A stretch of DNA of 64,000 bases from Halobacillus campisalis (GCF_030345335.1 NZ_JAPVRC010000007.1:124001-188000); one strand, 5' to 3'; counted from the stretch's first letter, positions 1 to 8,459 are shown. Notes: generated by a model from the letters alone, not told the origin. Numbers and translations are program-made.

Positions 1-228
1 TACAATTTTTTTCATCCGCCCCTCCACCGCGTAACAGTTTGTAGGTGCTCTGAAAAACTCCCGTGCCCCATGGTAGGTCGTATACCATAGATTGTTAATG
101 ACGTGATAGTTTCTTTTTTCATCTTTCCAGACAACAGGGTGAAACGTAGAGCCAAAAACCTTCTCATCTAACTCTATAATCCCGATACGACCCTTATCGT
201 CCTCCCACGCATTTTTGATCCCTCTCAT
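1..228 (-). CDS. Hypothetical protein, 3' part cut off by window edge
   Basis: Only the first 76 codons lie in the window; the reading frame is still open at base 1. The ATG is preceded by GGAGGGG at normal spacing, which supports a real start. The product begins MRGIKNAWEDDKGRIG and looks like a small soluble alpha/beta protein with many aromatic and charged residues. I recognise no motif and do not assign a function. It reads away from the redox two-component operon and is separated from it by about 150 bases with no clear terminator. Confidence 0.55.
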   Translation of the reverse strand, partial: MRGIKNAWEDDKGRIGIIELDEKVFGSTFHPVVWKDEKRNYHVINNLWYTTYHGAREFFRAPTNCYAVEGRMKKIV

Positions 229-383
229 AATTTCCCCTCCAATGGTTCATAAATATATGCAATATCCTGCTCTCCAGTTCGCTAACAATCTGTAACGGAC
301 AAGACAGCAATTCAACTAAGATTTCTGGTGTATATCAAGAGGCGAAATTACTGAATCATTTAATGTTATTGCGATAATGTATT

Positions 384-1043
384 TTAGATTGAATGATCTT
401 TGAATAGTTGCTCTTTCATTGCATAGATGGCCGCTTGTGTACGATCATGGACCTGAAGCTTACTTAAAATATTGCTGACATGAGTCTTGACTGTTTTTTC
501 AGATATGTAAAGGTCCGCTGCAATTTCTTTATTACTTTTTCCGAGTGTAACCTGATAGAGCACATCTTTTTCACGTGTCGTAAGCTTGTAGAGGACAGTT
601 GCACTCGATTCCTTCTCCTGGTTGTTGTTCATTTCTGTTAAGAGAAGATGGGTCGCTTTCGGGTGCAGGTGCTTTTCTCCTGCATACGCAGCGCGGATTG
701 TCTTCACAAGCTCATCAGGGTCAATATCCTTTAGCTGATAGCCCGCTGCTCCGGCTTGCAGGGCAGGAATGACATGATCTTGATCAGAATAGCTCGTCAA
801 CACGACTACTTTCACACCTGGATACAATTCGTTTAATTGTTTAGTCGCTTCAATACCATCCATAACGGGCATCATTAAATCCATCAGCACTACATCTGGA
901 CGCAGTTCTTCATATTTCTTTAAGACGAGCGACCCATTGTCTACTTCACCTACTACCTCGATGTCCGGCTGGGTATTTAAAAAGAATCGCAACCCTCGCA
1001 GCACAACGAGATGGTCATCTACTAGCATCACTTTAATTTTCAT
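384..1043 (-). CDS. yhcZ: NarL/LuxR-type response regulator (YhcZ/AirR-like)
   Basis: The 219-residue protein has an N-terminal receiver domain (about 3-120) with acidic residues D9/D10, phospho-acceptor D55 in VVLMDLMMP and the conserved K near 105, followed by a LuxR-type helix-turn-helix (about 150-212; TTREKDVLYQV through TVKTHVSNIL). It should be phosphorylated by the kinase encoded immediately upstream and bind DNA as a dimer. Its ATG overlaps the kinase stop as ATGA, indicating translational coupling. The order flavin reductase, GAF kinase, regulator resembles the yhcY-yhcZ-yhdA neighbourhood of Bacillus subtilis and the AirSR system of staphylococci; that parallel is from memory. No autoregulatory site was identified. 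Confidence 0.9.
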   Translation of the reverse strand: MKIKVMLVDDHLVVLRGLRFFLNTQPDIEVVGEVDNGSLVLKKYEELRPDVVLMDLMMPVMDGIEATKQLNELYPGVKVVVLTSYSDQDHVIPALQAGAAGYQLKDIDPDELVKTIRAAYAGEKHLHPKATHLLLTEMNNNQEKESSATVLYKLTTREKDVLYQVTLGKSNKEIAADLYISEKTVKTHVSNILSKLQVHDRTQAAIYAMKEQLFKDHSI

Positions 1044-2644
1044 TGCTCACCACTCTTTTCCTGTTCTTCACACGGAAGGAAAACGTGCACTGTAGTCCCT
1101 ACTCCGCGTTCGCTATTTACGTCTAATATGCCTCCAATCAATTCCGCCCGCTCCTTCATACTCGTCAGACCCAATGAACGTGTTCTTTTTTTCTGTAACT
1201 CGAATCCATCCCCACGATCTACTATCTCCATACCGGCACCCTCTGAACTTCCATACAGAAAGAGGGTCACTTCTTTGGTATTGGAATGTTTGTTTACATT
1301 ATTTAACGCTTCCTGACTTATTCTCCATAGCGTCTCTTCTACAGATCGCGGCCAATTCGGAGCTGAATCGACCTTAAATACAATAGAAAGACCAAGGTGT
1401 TCTCCATATTTTTTTATCGCGGAAACCAGCCCTTCCTCTATCCCGATCGGACGAAGCTGCCAGATCAATGACCGCATTTCTTTTAATGATTCCTGCGACA
1501 TGCCGAGCATTTCGTCCAGCAAATCCCTCAATGGCTGATCATGAGGTGAAATAACTTCCTTCGCTCCGCGGGCTGTAAGAGATAAAGAGAACAACTTTTG
1601 ATTAACGGAATCGTGCAAATCACGGGCCAGTCTCTTCCTTTCTTCATATAGTAGCAATTCGCCTCGCTTCTCCTGGAGTCGCAGCGTTTCATATACTAAA
1701 GAAATATGCCTGGTGAGAGCCTGCAGAACTTCCACGTCACAATCACTTAATCGGTGTGAATCAGGAGCAGCCAAATACAAGACTCCAAGCTTTTCGTCTT
1801 TGATGTGGATGGGCAGGCTCACATATTCCTCTCGTGAAGCACAATCGGACTGAACGACCTCCTGAGACTGGAAAGCCCGTGCGATGGGATGATCCTCCAG
1901 CAAAGACAGAGAAACCGATTCATTAAAGGAGGAATCTTCATCCACAAATGATTTCAAGAATAAAGATTCCCCTTCTTGAAGGTAAAGACCGACTGTTTTC
2001 CACTGAAAAATTTCACTCGTTTTATGTACTACCTGGTCTGCAAGTCGCTCCACATTTTGAGATTTCCATATCAGTCGTACCAGTTCATTTAATTTCTCGT
2101 AATTTACGGCGCGCCTTTGCTGTTCTTCATACAACCTCGTCCGTTTTACTGCCGTTCCGATTTGAAAAGAGAGCGATTGAAGCAAAGTAAGCTCTTCCTC
2201 CGTGAAATGCTCCTTATTAGGAGAGGCTACATTCAAGATTCCAAACCGTTCTTCCCCGTCTGCTAAAGGGATCGTAGCATGATGGGTCACACTATTCGTA
2301 TCTCCCCAGTCACACTTGATTGCATTTTCAATCCTTTTACATTCAATGATATTGATAGGCTCCTTCAACCTTCCGTTCCAATACCGATTCAAGCAGGAGC
2401 AGTCGCCTCCGCACATAGGCTCTTTATCATTTATGGTCAACGCCGGAGGTAATCGATGATCCGCTACAAATGTATAATTCGGTTTTTCATCGACAAGAAA
2501 AATCCATCCAGTCTCAAGCCCAGTTAATTCCAGCAGCTTTTCCAGTACCGTCTGCAGCATACCCTTCAAATCGTTTGTTCCATTCAGCGTTTCAGCTATC
2601 ACCTTTAAAATTTGCATCTTTTCCATACTTTCATATCTTTCCAA
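1040..2644 (-). CDS. yhcY: GAF-domain sensor histidine kinase with Cys cluster (YhcY/AirS-like)
   Basis: Two GAF domains are followed by a HisKA_3 dimerisation segment whose phospho-acceptor lies in RLARDLHDSVNQKL, and a C-terminal HATPase domain (EALNNVNKHS, DRGDGF, GLTSMKERAE). No membrane segment is seen, so it is cytosolic. The first GAF domain holds five cysteines, in the pattern CGGDCSC then C and C about 18 and 27 residues further on. In staphylococcal AirS, GAF cysteines bind an oxygen-sensitive 2Fe-2S cluster, so redox sensing is likely by analogy. I chose the TTG at 2644, five bases past the reductase stop and preceded by GGGGGTGA; an upstream in-frame ATG at 2686 would overlap the reductase, and ATG 2626 is also possible. 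Confidence 0.88.
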   Translation of the reverse strand: MERYESMEKMQILKVIAETLNGTNDLKGMLQTVLEKLLELTGLETGWIFLVDEKPNYTFVADHRLPPALTINDKEPMCGGDCSCLNRYWNGRLKEPINIIECKRIENAIKCDWGDTNSVTHHATIPLADGEERFGILNVASPNKEHFTEEELTLLQSLSFQIGTAVKRTRLYEEQQRRAVNYEKLNELVRLIWKSQNVERLADQVVHKTSEIFQWKTVGLYLQEGESLFLKSFVDEDSSFNESVSLSLLEDHPIARAFQSQEVVQSDCASREEYVSLPIHIKDEKLGVLYLAAPDSHRLSDCDVEVLQALTRHISLVYETLRLQEKRGELLLYEERKRLARDLHDSVNQKLFSLSLTARGAKEVISPHDQPLRDLLDEMLGMSQESLKEMRSLIWQLRPIGIEEGLVSAIKKYGEHLGLSIVFKVDSAPNWPRSVEETLWRISQEALNNVNKHSNTKEVTLFLYGSSEGAGMEIVDRGDGFELQKKRTRSLGLTSMKERAELIGGILDVNSERGVGTTVHVFLPCEEQEKSGEQ

Positions 2645-2648
2645 CGTT

Positions 2649-3179
2649 TCACCCCCGTACACCCAAGGTCGGAAGCAGTCCGGCATAATGGGTAAATTCG
2701 CGAAGCACTTGCGTTACTCTACTTTCTATGTCAGCCGTAAACGCCCCGTCTTCCTTAAAACTGTCAGGATCAAAGATCAACTGGTCAGGCACCACCATAG
2801 CATGCAGCCCGCGTCCTACAAGCCGCATTTGATTAATTGAATTGATCCCGCCTTTTCCACCGCCTGACACAGACATCAACAGAGTAGGCTTGTGACGAAA
2901 ATGATCAATGTTCAAAAAATCGAGCGCATTCTTCAAAGCTCCGCTCATCCCGTTATGGTATTCGGGAGATAACCATATAAAGGCATCTGCCTCATTACTC
3001 AATTCCCGTAACCACTGGACCTCAGATACCCGATCCTGTTCACCTTCTCCATTGAATAAAGGCAGAGTCAGGTCGCTTAAGTCGATCACTTCTGCCGGTA
3101 GACGACTTGAAAGCGTATAGGCCACCTTTCTCGTTCTCCCTTTTTTCCTTGGTGTTCCGCTTATGATCAATATATTCAT
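2649..3179 (-). CDS. azr: NADPH-dependent FMN reductase / azoreductase (YhdA-like)
   Basis: The product is a flavodoxin-fold flavin reductase of about 176 residues, close to the usual family size. It starts MNILIISGTPRKKGRTRK, in which SGTPR forms the phosphate-binding loop for FMN; WLSPEYHNGMSGALKNALDF is the typical family signature, and a Gly-rich segment near SGGGKGG follows. Expected activity is NADPH-dependent reduction of FMN, quinones or azo compounds. The ATG at 3179 has GGAGGAGATCAC just upstream, so the longer in-frame extension is rejected. It is the first gene of a three-gene operon with the kinase and regulator, which suggests a role in the same redox response. Confidence 0.88.
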   Translation of the reverse strand: MNILIISGTPRKKGRTRKVAYTLSSRLPAEVIDLSDLTLPLFNGEGEQDRVSEVQWLRELSNEADAFIWLSPEYHNGMSGALKNALDFLNIDHFRHKPTLLMSVSGGGKGGINSINQMRLVGRGLHAMVVPDQLIFDPDSFKEDGAFTADIESRVTQVLREFTHYAGLLPTLGVRG

Positions 3180-3405
3180 CGTGATCTCCTCCTTCTCCCT
3201 TAGAATACTTCTAAACAGGAGAAACTCCATCAAGAAAAGGTCGGAATATACCTCATACAAACGACCGAGAACATACGTTTCATTCCTGCGCCCTAAGTAG
3301 TAACCAAAAGCCCCTCCGAACGCATGAAAAAAGTTCCTGCTCAGGCACGTTATAAATTACCGCATACCTTCTTATGATTAAAGTATCAGCAAAGGAGGAT
3401 GTCTA

Positions 3406-3456
3406 ATGAACATATACGAAATCATTCTAGACGTAGAATCAAAGCGATTGAAATAA
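3406..3456 (+). CDS. Possible 16-residue peptide behind a strong ribosome site
   Basis: AAAGGAGGATGTCTA precedes an ATG that opens the peptide MNIYEIILDVESKRLK followed by TAA. The Shine-Dalgarno match is near perfect and the spacing normal, which is unusual for chance sequence in a 400-base gap. There is no recognisable homologue and no long open frame. It may be a leader peptide or the remnant 5' end of a lost gene. Evidence is only the ribosome site. Confidence 0.3.
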   Translation: MNIYEIILDVESKRLK

Positions 3457-3516
3457 AAACAAATCCACGGACTGAGAGCAAGTTTTATGAAAATCTATTC
3501 ACACTGCCTAATAATT

Positions 3517-3553
3517 GAAACCTAATGCCTCCTTCTCCGAGACATTAGGTTTC
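3517..3553. repeat. Perfect 11-bp inverted repeat with 15-base loop
   Basis: GAAACCTAATG (3517-3527) is perfectly complementary to CATTAGGTTTC (3543-3553). No T-run follows on either strand, so it is not a standard intrinsic terminator. It may be a weak terminator between the short peptide ORF and the convergent PspC-like gene. Confidence 0.5.
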
Positions 3554-3606
3554 GTCAAACTCAGACCGGTATTTTGCACTATGAATAACAGCTTTATAGA
3601 AACTAG

Positions 3607-3798
3607 TCAGAAGTCACGCAAAGTAGGAGGAGGGCTTTCCAGCGTATTAGCAAGAATGATGTATACGATCAAGGAAGCTGGCATCGTCAAAGAAAATACC
3701 AGCCTGACTAATAAAGAATGAATAGAAAGAGCCTCCGCAATCCCCCCACAAACCCCATGGAGGGATTTATCTTTTGATGACTTTTTTAGCCTTTTCAT
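3607..3798 (-). CDS. PspC-domain small membrane protein
   Basis: The 63-residue product starts MKRLKKSSKDKSLHGVCGG and contains the PspC hallmark, a basic N-terminus with GVCGGIA followed by one hydrophobic segment of about 20 residues (LVRLVFSLTMPASLIVYIIL). Stand-alone PspC proteins of this size are common in Bacillaceae and are linked to envelope stress in other bacteria; the role here is not known. The ATG at 3798 follows GGGAGGACATCC, so a longer in-frame extension to 3924 is unlikely to be translated. Confidence 0.85.
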   Translation of the reverse strand: MKRLKKSSKDKSLHGVCGGIAEALSIHSLLVRLVFSLTMPASLIVYIILANTLESPPPTLRDF

Positions 3799-4101
3799 TG
3801 GATGTCCTCCCTCTCTGTTTTTTAGTGTGAATTTATCATAACCTTTAAATATTGTCTCAAGAAGCATCGATTCTCCCAAAGAATTTAAATCGCCTCTTTC
3901 ATTAAAGCCTGAATAACGGGCCATGAATCATAAGGCCCCTTCTTTAACGTTTTTCGGTTCATGCGCTGAGATCGTTCCCCCTAAGTATATACGTTTTTTC
4001 AGCAAAATCGTTTCAATCCTCCGCAATTAATTTCCATTTAAGGAAAAAAACGACATCATTTTAAATGAAATGGCTTTTATTGGATGCAGAAAATCGTCCG
4101 G

Positions 4102-5670
4102 TCAGCCTCCTGCTTCCAGCTTCCTTTTCTCCGCTAGCAACTGCTGAAATTCCTTTTCTAAATCGTCAGACGGTTCGATACTAAGTTTGCTTAGAACTTC
4201 AGATATTTTCGTTTGAAGAACGAGTAGACGATCTTCTTCGGTATTTCGTTTCGTTTGAGGTTGTCTGTTTTTGTATTGTTCGTACGTACCTTCAAACAGT
4301 TTTATTTCTTTATCCTCAATTGTCAAAATTCTTGTCGCTATATTTTCAATAAGCCGTCGGTCATGCGAAACAAAAATAACGGAGCCTGTGTACTCCATCA
4401 GCAAAGATTCTAGAGCGCGGGCTGCCTCAATATCAAGAAAGTTCGTAGGTTCATCCAAAACGAGCGTATTGATATCGCTTAAAAATAATTTGGCGAGCGC
4501 TACCTTCACCCGTTCCCCGCCACTTAAAATACCTACTAACTTATGGACATCATTTCTATAGAAATTCAAACGGGCAAGTACCGTCCGTATCAGGGTTTCA
4601 TCCTGCTTTGAACCCGCACTGACATTTTCTAAAATTGACTGCTTTAGATCAACGATGTTCAAATTCTGACTGAAGTAGCCGATTTTCATAGAAGAAGAGA
4701 CCTTCATTCCCTCCTCTTGATGGATGATTTTTTTCAAAAACGTGGACTTGCCGCTTCCATTTGCCCCGATGATCGCTAGTTTATCTCCACCCCGCACGTG
4801 AAAGCTCGTTGCTTTCCACAACACTCGCTCGCCGATCAAACCTTCAACGTCTTCGACACGAAGAATGATTCGATTCTTGAACGTTTCTTCATTCGGCACA
4901 TTCATTCTGATAGGAGTTGCTTCTTTCACTTTTTCTACTTTCTCCAGCTTTTCCAGCCTAGTTTCTAACGCTTTCCCTGTTTTCTGAAGCTTCTTTTGTT
5001 TCTTTGCGAAATAAGGTTTCGCCTCTCTCGCTTCTGAACGACTGACATTTTTGGGGGTCTTGTCAGCTTTATCCGCTTTCCTTTCTTTTTCTTTCAAAGC
5101 TTCTTCCAACTGCTTTTTCTGCGATTCATATTTTTCATATGCGGCTTGCTGCTGACGGTGTTCTAACTCTTTCTGATCCTCATACTGACTATAATTACCT
5201 GGATACACTTTGACCTTTCCTTCTTCCAATTCCCATATAGCTGTGCAAACGGCATCAAGAAATGCCCGGTCGTGGGACACCAGTACAAAGGCGCCGTTCC
5301 ATTGTAGAAGTTTCTTTTCAATCCATTCCATATGCGCCGTATCCAGATGAGTCGTCGGCTCATCTGCAAGTAAAAGTCCCGGCGCCTTAATCAGCGCCTG
5401 GTTAATATATTCCTGCGTTACTTCCCCGCCGCTTTTACTCGTATCCGTCCGTTTCAGCTGCGGCAGAATTTCCGTTTGCACATGCTGGATGACTTCTCCT
5501 TGATCGGGCTGTAATTTCCTAGCTAATACGTTCAATAACGTCGTTTTTCCACTTCCATTATGGCCCACTAAACCAATGCGATCATTTCTATCAATTTGTA
5601 TGTGATCGATATCCAAAATCAAACGGTCTTTCACATAATGTTTTACATTCCGCGCTTCTAAAAAAAACAT
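4102..5670 (-). CDS. vga: ABC-F ribosomal protection protein, Vga family
   Basis: The 522-residue protein has two ABC domains and no membrane segments. Walker A motifs are GHNGSGKTT (about 36-44) and GANGSGKST in the second domain; signatures are KSGGE and LSGGE; Walker B segments are LLADEPTTHLD and LVLDEPTNFLD. A Lys/Glu-rich linker (about 180-265) corresponds to the antibiotic resistance domain. Length and many segments, such as IIGANGSGKSTF and LSIEPSDDLE, match staphylococcal Vga(A) as I remember it. Members bind the ribosomal E site and displace streptogramin A, lincosamide and pleuromutilin drugs; the actual spectrum here is inference. The start is preceded by AGGGGATGATGTT, and the leader upstream is a complete attenuator. 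Its neighbours show no sign of a resistance element, so it is probably a resident chromosomal gene. Confidence 0.92.
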   Translation of the reverse strand: MFFLEARNVKHYVKDRLILDIDHIQIDRNDRIGLVGHNGSGKTTLLNVLARKLQPDQGEVIQHVQTEILPQLKRTDTSKSGGEVTQEYINQALIKAPGLLLADEPTTHLDTAHMEWIEKKLLQWNGAFVLVSHDRAFLDAVCTAIWELEEGKVKVYPGNYSQYEDQKELEHRQQQAAYEKYESQKKQLEEALKEKERKADKADKTPKNVSRSEAREAKPYFAKKQKKLQKTGKALETRLEKLEKVEKVKEATPIRMNVPNEETFKNRIILRVEDVEGLIGERVLWKATSFHVRGGDKLAIIGANGSGKSTFLKKIIHQEEGMKVSSSMKIGYFSQNLNIVDLKQSILENVSAGSKQDETLIRTVLARLNFYRNDVHKLVGILSGGERVKVALAKLFLSDINTLVLDEPTNFLDIEAARALESLLMEYTGSVIFVSHDRRLIENIATRILTIEDKEIKLFEGTYEQYKNRQPQTKRNTEEDRLLVLQTKISEVLSKLSIEPSDDLEKEFQQLLAEKRKLEAGG

Positions 5671-5708
5671 AACATCATCCCCTATTTTTCAATTTCCGGG
5701 GACACAAA

Positions 5709-5743
5709 AAGCCCCCTATCTCGTGTTTCAGAATAGGGGGCTT
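5709..5743 (-). terminator. Intrinsic terminator acting as vga attenuator
   Basis: Ten-base stem AAGCCCCCTA / TAGGGGGCTT with loop containing TTCTGAAACACGAG, followed on the minus strand by TTTTTGTG. It lies about 40 bases upstream of the vga start codon, so it must be read through for expression. Confidence 0.85.
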
Positions 5744-5904
5744 AGGTATAGGTGGACACCAAAAAGAGAGATGGCTCCCTTAAGGTTCAACTATAGAATT
5801 CCCAATCCTATTCTGAAAACTCCGAATGAAGGCAGTAAAAATAAAGCAGAAATGATCCTCTGCTGAACAACAAACCTTCAATTCTTTGCTTTCGTAAAAT
5901 AGGA

Positions 5905-5916
5905 TTAGTACTTCAT
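5905..5916 (-). CDS. Leader peptide MKY upstream of vga
   Basis: ATG AAG TAC TAA lies nine bases past GGAAGGGTGA, a good ribosome site. Its stop codon overlaps the start of segment 1 of the attenuator, so a ribosome stalled at start or stop would cover segment 1. Very short leader ORFs are known for ABC-F resistance genes. A longer GTG-initiated frame also starts here, but its ribosome site would be too close. Confidence 0.65.
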   Translation of the reverse strand: MKY

Positions 5917-6131
5917 GTAGTTGGGTCACCCTTCCGTTTTTTTATTTACAGTTACTTTATACGATTTGTAAAATGTGTCAAATGTGATTATAGAAAATGC
6001 AACGATGCACCTGAGCGCAATTTCCACCTATTTCATCGCTCAATATTCTTCGGTAAGCTTACCCATAAATGGCAGGATAGTTGTGAAAACCGCCGCTAAT
6101 ATAAGATGTTCAAGTAAGGGCAGGTGGGAGC

Positions 6132-6705
6132 TTGATGACCAGTAATGTAATCATAAGTTTATTTGCCATCATCTTAACGCTGATCGGCTTTTATCCATAT
6201 ATTAGAGACATATTGCGCGGGACGATCAAACCGCATGTATTTTCTTGGGTGATATGGTCAGTGGTTACGCTTGTAGTTTACTTCGCACAAGTGCAGGATG
6301 GTGGAGGAGCCGGGGCCTGGCCGATTGGAATATCAGGGGTACTGACGGTATATGTAGCGGTTCTCGCTTAAAAAATCGGAAGTGGTCATTGAAAGAGTGG
6401 ACTGGCTCTTCTTTATTATGGCTCTAATTTCGCTGCCTTTTTGGTACTTGACCTCAGACCCGCTTTGTACCGTGCTGATTTTGAGTACGGTAGAAGTTCT
6501 AGGATTTGCGCCGACACTAAGGAAAGCCTATCGTCAGCCTTATCAGGAAAATGTGACCTTCTTTTTCTTATTCATGATGCGCAATGGGCTTTCCATAATA
6601 GCCTTAGAGCATTATTCAATAACGACGGTCTTGTTTCCTGCAGCAGGAGCCACAGCTTGTCTGCTGCTCATTACAACTGTCATCTATCGTAGAAAATCAA
6701 TTTAA
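6132..6705 (+). pseudogene. Frameshifted multi-pass membrane protein gene
   Basis: Two adjoining open frames encode halves of one protein. The first (6132-6371) starts MMTSNVIISLFAIILTLIGF and carries FYPYIRDI and PHVFSWVIW; the second runs from the GTG at 6382 to 6705 and carries DWLFFIMALISLP, GFAPTLRKAYR and a final TM segment ending RRKSI. Proteins of about 190 residues with exactly this order occur in many bacteria, as I recall; their function is unknown. The frame changes from 0 to +1 near 6368-6376, around GCTTAAAAAATCGG, where a 2-base loss would explain the stop. GTG 6382 could allow separate translation, but no good ribosome site is evident. Confidence 0.75.
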
Positions 6706-6904
6706 ATTGTTAGTTACTATCAATGAATAAGGGCGTTCTCTCTCTACGCTCTATTTTATAAATAGCGGAGTAACTGCATTCATAAAATGATAAACCATCA
6801 CCCCGCGAGTAAAGTCACAGCTAACAGCACGGCAAAATTGAGGAATAAGCACAAACCCGTAAGCGTTTGTTATTCTGAAAATTATTTTTGGGCAGTTTTT
6901 ATGT

Positions 6905-6933
6905 AAAAAAGTCCTCTCGACTTACGAAAGGAC
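6905..6933 (-). terminator. Intrinsic terminator after ferritin-cupin gene
   Basis: GTCCTTTCG / CGAGAGGAC stem (6911-6933, one G-U pair) followed on the minus strand by TTTTTT. It sits about 10 bases past the stop of the ferritin-like/cupin gene. Confidence 0.75.
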
Positions 6934-6943
6934 GCTTTACGTA

Positions 6944-7867
6944 TCAACTATCATGTCCCTCAGCTGCGATGGCATCAGCTTTCGTTTCATGTACCGTACC
7001 ATAAGGGTGCTCAGGCGGCGCATAAATGGAGTAAAGCTTGAGCGGCTGATCCCCTGTATTGGTTAAATTGTGCCATTTACCAGCAGGAACCATGATAGCA
7101 AAGTCATCCGAAGCCTCTGCCTCGAAGTCTAACTGATCTCTCCGATCCCCCATCTGCACCAGCCCCTGCCCCTCTTCAATGCGCAGAAACTGATCAAGTG
7201 TCGCATGACGTTCCAAGCCTATATCATCCCCGACATCGATACTCATCAAGGTCACTTGTAAATGGTCACCTGTCCATAAAGCTGTTCGAAACGTATCGTT
7301 TTGTTTCGTAGCTTCATCAATGTTCACAACAAACGGTTCACCACCATAATCTTCCAAATCAATTCTTCCATCCTGATGAGAATATAACGAGCTGAAACGG
7401 TTTGCGTTCGTCATCTCTTCATTACAGGCGTGTATAAATACATCCTGCAAAGGCGAATGTTGAGTAAGTAAGCTGCTATTTCGATATTCTCCATAATCCT
7501 TAACAGCTATGTCATAAGCCTTTCGCAGCCCCTCTTGGTAGGTGTTGAACGTAATTTTTTCAGTATTGTATTGAGGCTGCCGTCCCGTAAGCGATACATA
7601 CAAGTCCTTGAATTGCTGCAAACGATTTTTTTCATTGTGTAACACTCGATGGATTTCATTTTTATGATTTTGATCGGGAGCAAGTTTGGCCAGTCGCTTG
7701 TAGCATTCGACTGCCGTTGCTTCTCCTTTAATTCCAGCGAGTATTGCTTCGGCTGCTTGATCATTATTCCCTTGATAATTTCTCGACATGGAGTCAGAGC
7801 TATACACAGGCGCCCCGGCATAATAAGGATAGGAATACGTATAAGGTGCATAGTACATCCTCTTCAT
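6944..7867 (-). CDS. Ferritin-like domain fused to a cupin
   Basis: The 307-residue protein joins two folds. After a Tyr-rich N-terminus (1-30), residues about 35-160 form a ferritin-like four-helix bundle with possible metal ligands in IKGEATAVECYKRL (E49, E54), NEIHRVLHNEKNRL and CNEEMTNANRF. Residues about 190-295 form a cupin barrel with motif 1 H221, Q226 and E231/E232 in ERHATLDQFLRIEEGQG and motif 2 PAGKWHNLTN (P261 to N270). Each domain is known alone; the fusion suggests a metal-dependent protein, perhaps on the spore or cell surface given the aromatic N-terminus, but that is a guess. The N-terminal domain resembles that of the protein at 40785-41687. The start follows AAGGGAATG. Confidence 0.8.
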   Translation of the reverse strand: MKRMYYAPYTYSYPYYAGAPVYSSDSMSRNYQGNNDQAAEAILAGIKGEATAVECYKRLAKLAPDQNHKNEIHRVLHNEKNRLQQFKDLYVSLTGRQPQYNTEKITFNTYQEGLRKAYDIAVKDYGEYRNSSLLTQHSPLQDVFIHACNEEMTNANRFSSLYSHQDGRIDLEDYGGEPFVVNIDEATKQNDTFRTALWTGDHLQVTLMSIDVGDDIGLERHATLDQFLRIEEGQGLVQMGDRRDQLDFEAEASDDFAIMVPAGKWHNLTNTGDQPLKLYSIYAPPEHPYGTVHETKADAIAAEGHDS

Positions 7868-8056
7868 TCCCTTCTACAGATTTATAAAATCATCCTATGC
7901 AACAGCCCGAAGGAATGTACTTCAATAGGCTTGACAGTCAAGGCTGCTCATTCAAATATCGAGCCTTCACATGTCATTTATGCCGGTAACTAACACCCAG
8001 AGGCAGAGAATCGTTATAGATAAAGATATGATAATAGAATCTAAACCAATAAATTT

Positions 8057-8245
8057 TCAATTCATTATGTAGACAACGGAAATTAATATTCCCACAGCAG
8101 GAATGCCTATCCATAAGATATCCTGGAATATCTCACTTCTTGAACCCACAAATCCAAGAAAGTTAGTTAAAAACATAACAATCCATACTAACTGCAAAAT
8201 AAAAACAACCTGAATTATCAATTTTGCAGTTTTCATCCCATACAC
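8057..8245 (-). CDS. Small two-TM membrane protein
   Basis: The 62-residue product has two hydrophobic segments (about 9-30 and 42-60, the latter WIGIPAVGILISVVYIMN) and little else. AAGGTGTG lies upstream of the ATG pair; either ATG at 8245 or the one three codons on could be used. It has no recognisable family. It stands alone, with a hairpin far downstream. Confidence 0.5.
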   Translation of the reverse strand: MYGMKTAKLIIQVVFILQLVWIVMFLTNFLGFVGSRSEIFQDILWIGIPAVGILISVVYIMN

Positions 8246-8410
8246 TGCTTCACACCTTCAAAGAGCAATTCGTAATACTATCTTCCCCTTCCACTTTAAT
8301 TCTTTAAAGCGTGTTTACATTAAAGAGGAACTGTATTACAATTTAAGGTGACCTATCACTTCACATTTCTAACCAATTTGGTGAAGTAATGTAGATAATG
8401 ACTTCGTGTA

Positions 8411-8444
8411 GTAAAGGACTCCGCTTTTAAGCGGGGTCCTTTAC
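8411..8444. terminator. Strong hairpin, bidirectional terminator candidate
   Basis: GTAAAGGACTCCGC / GCGGGGTCCTTTAC forms a 14-base stem with one G-T pair and a 6-base loop. The plus side is followed by TTTTCTCC. It lies just past the stop of the minus-strand gene ending at 8460. Confidence 0.55.
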
Positions 8445-8459
8445 TTTTCTCCCGATTAG

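Larger units (their letters stand above)
5690..5981 (-). promoter_or_regulatory. Promoter and attenuator leader of the vga gene
   Basis: A promoter with TTGACA (5976-5981) and TAAAGT at 16-base spacing precedes a leader of about 250 bases. It contains a three-codon ORF, then three competing segments. Segment 1 (5898-5906) is perfectly complementary over 9 bases to segment 2 (5804-5812). Segment 2, extended to 5807-5818, is perfectly complementary over 12 bases to the 5' arm of the terminator (5726-5737). Segment 3 pairs with segment 4 in the terminator. Ribosome stalling on the short ORF would cover segment 1, free segment 2 to capture segment 3, and let transcription reach the ABC-F gene. 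Ribosome-mediated attenuation is reported for vga(A); the exact layout here is read from the sequence. Confidence 0.85.

Noticed and set aside
5714-5920. Longer GTG-initiated frame through the vga leader
   Set aside because: Its ribosome site would overlap the start codon; the MKY ORF is better placed and fits the attenuator.
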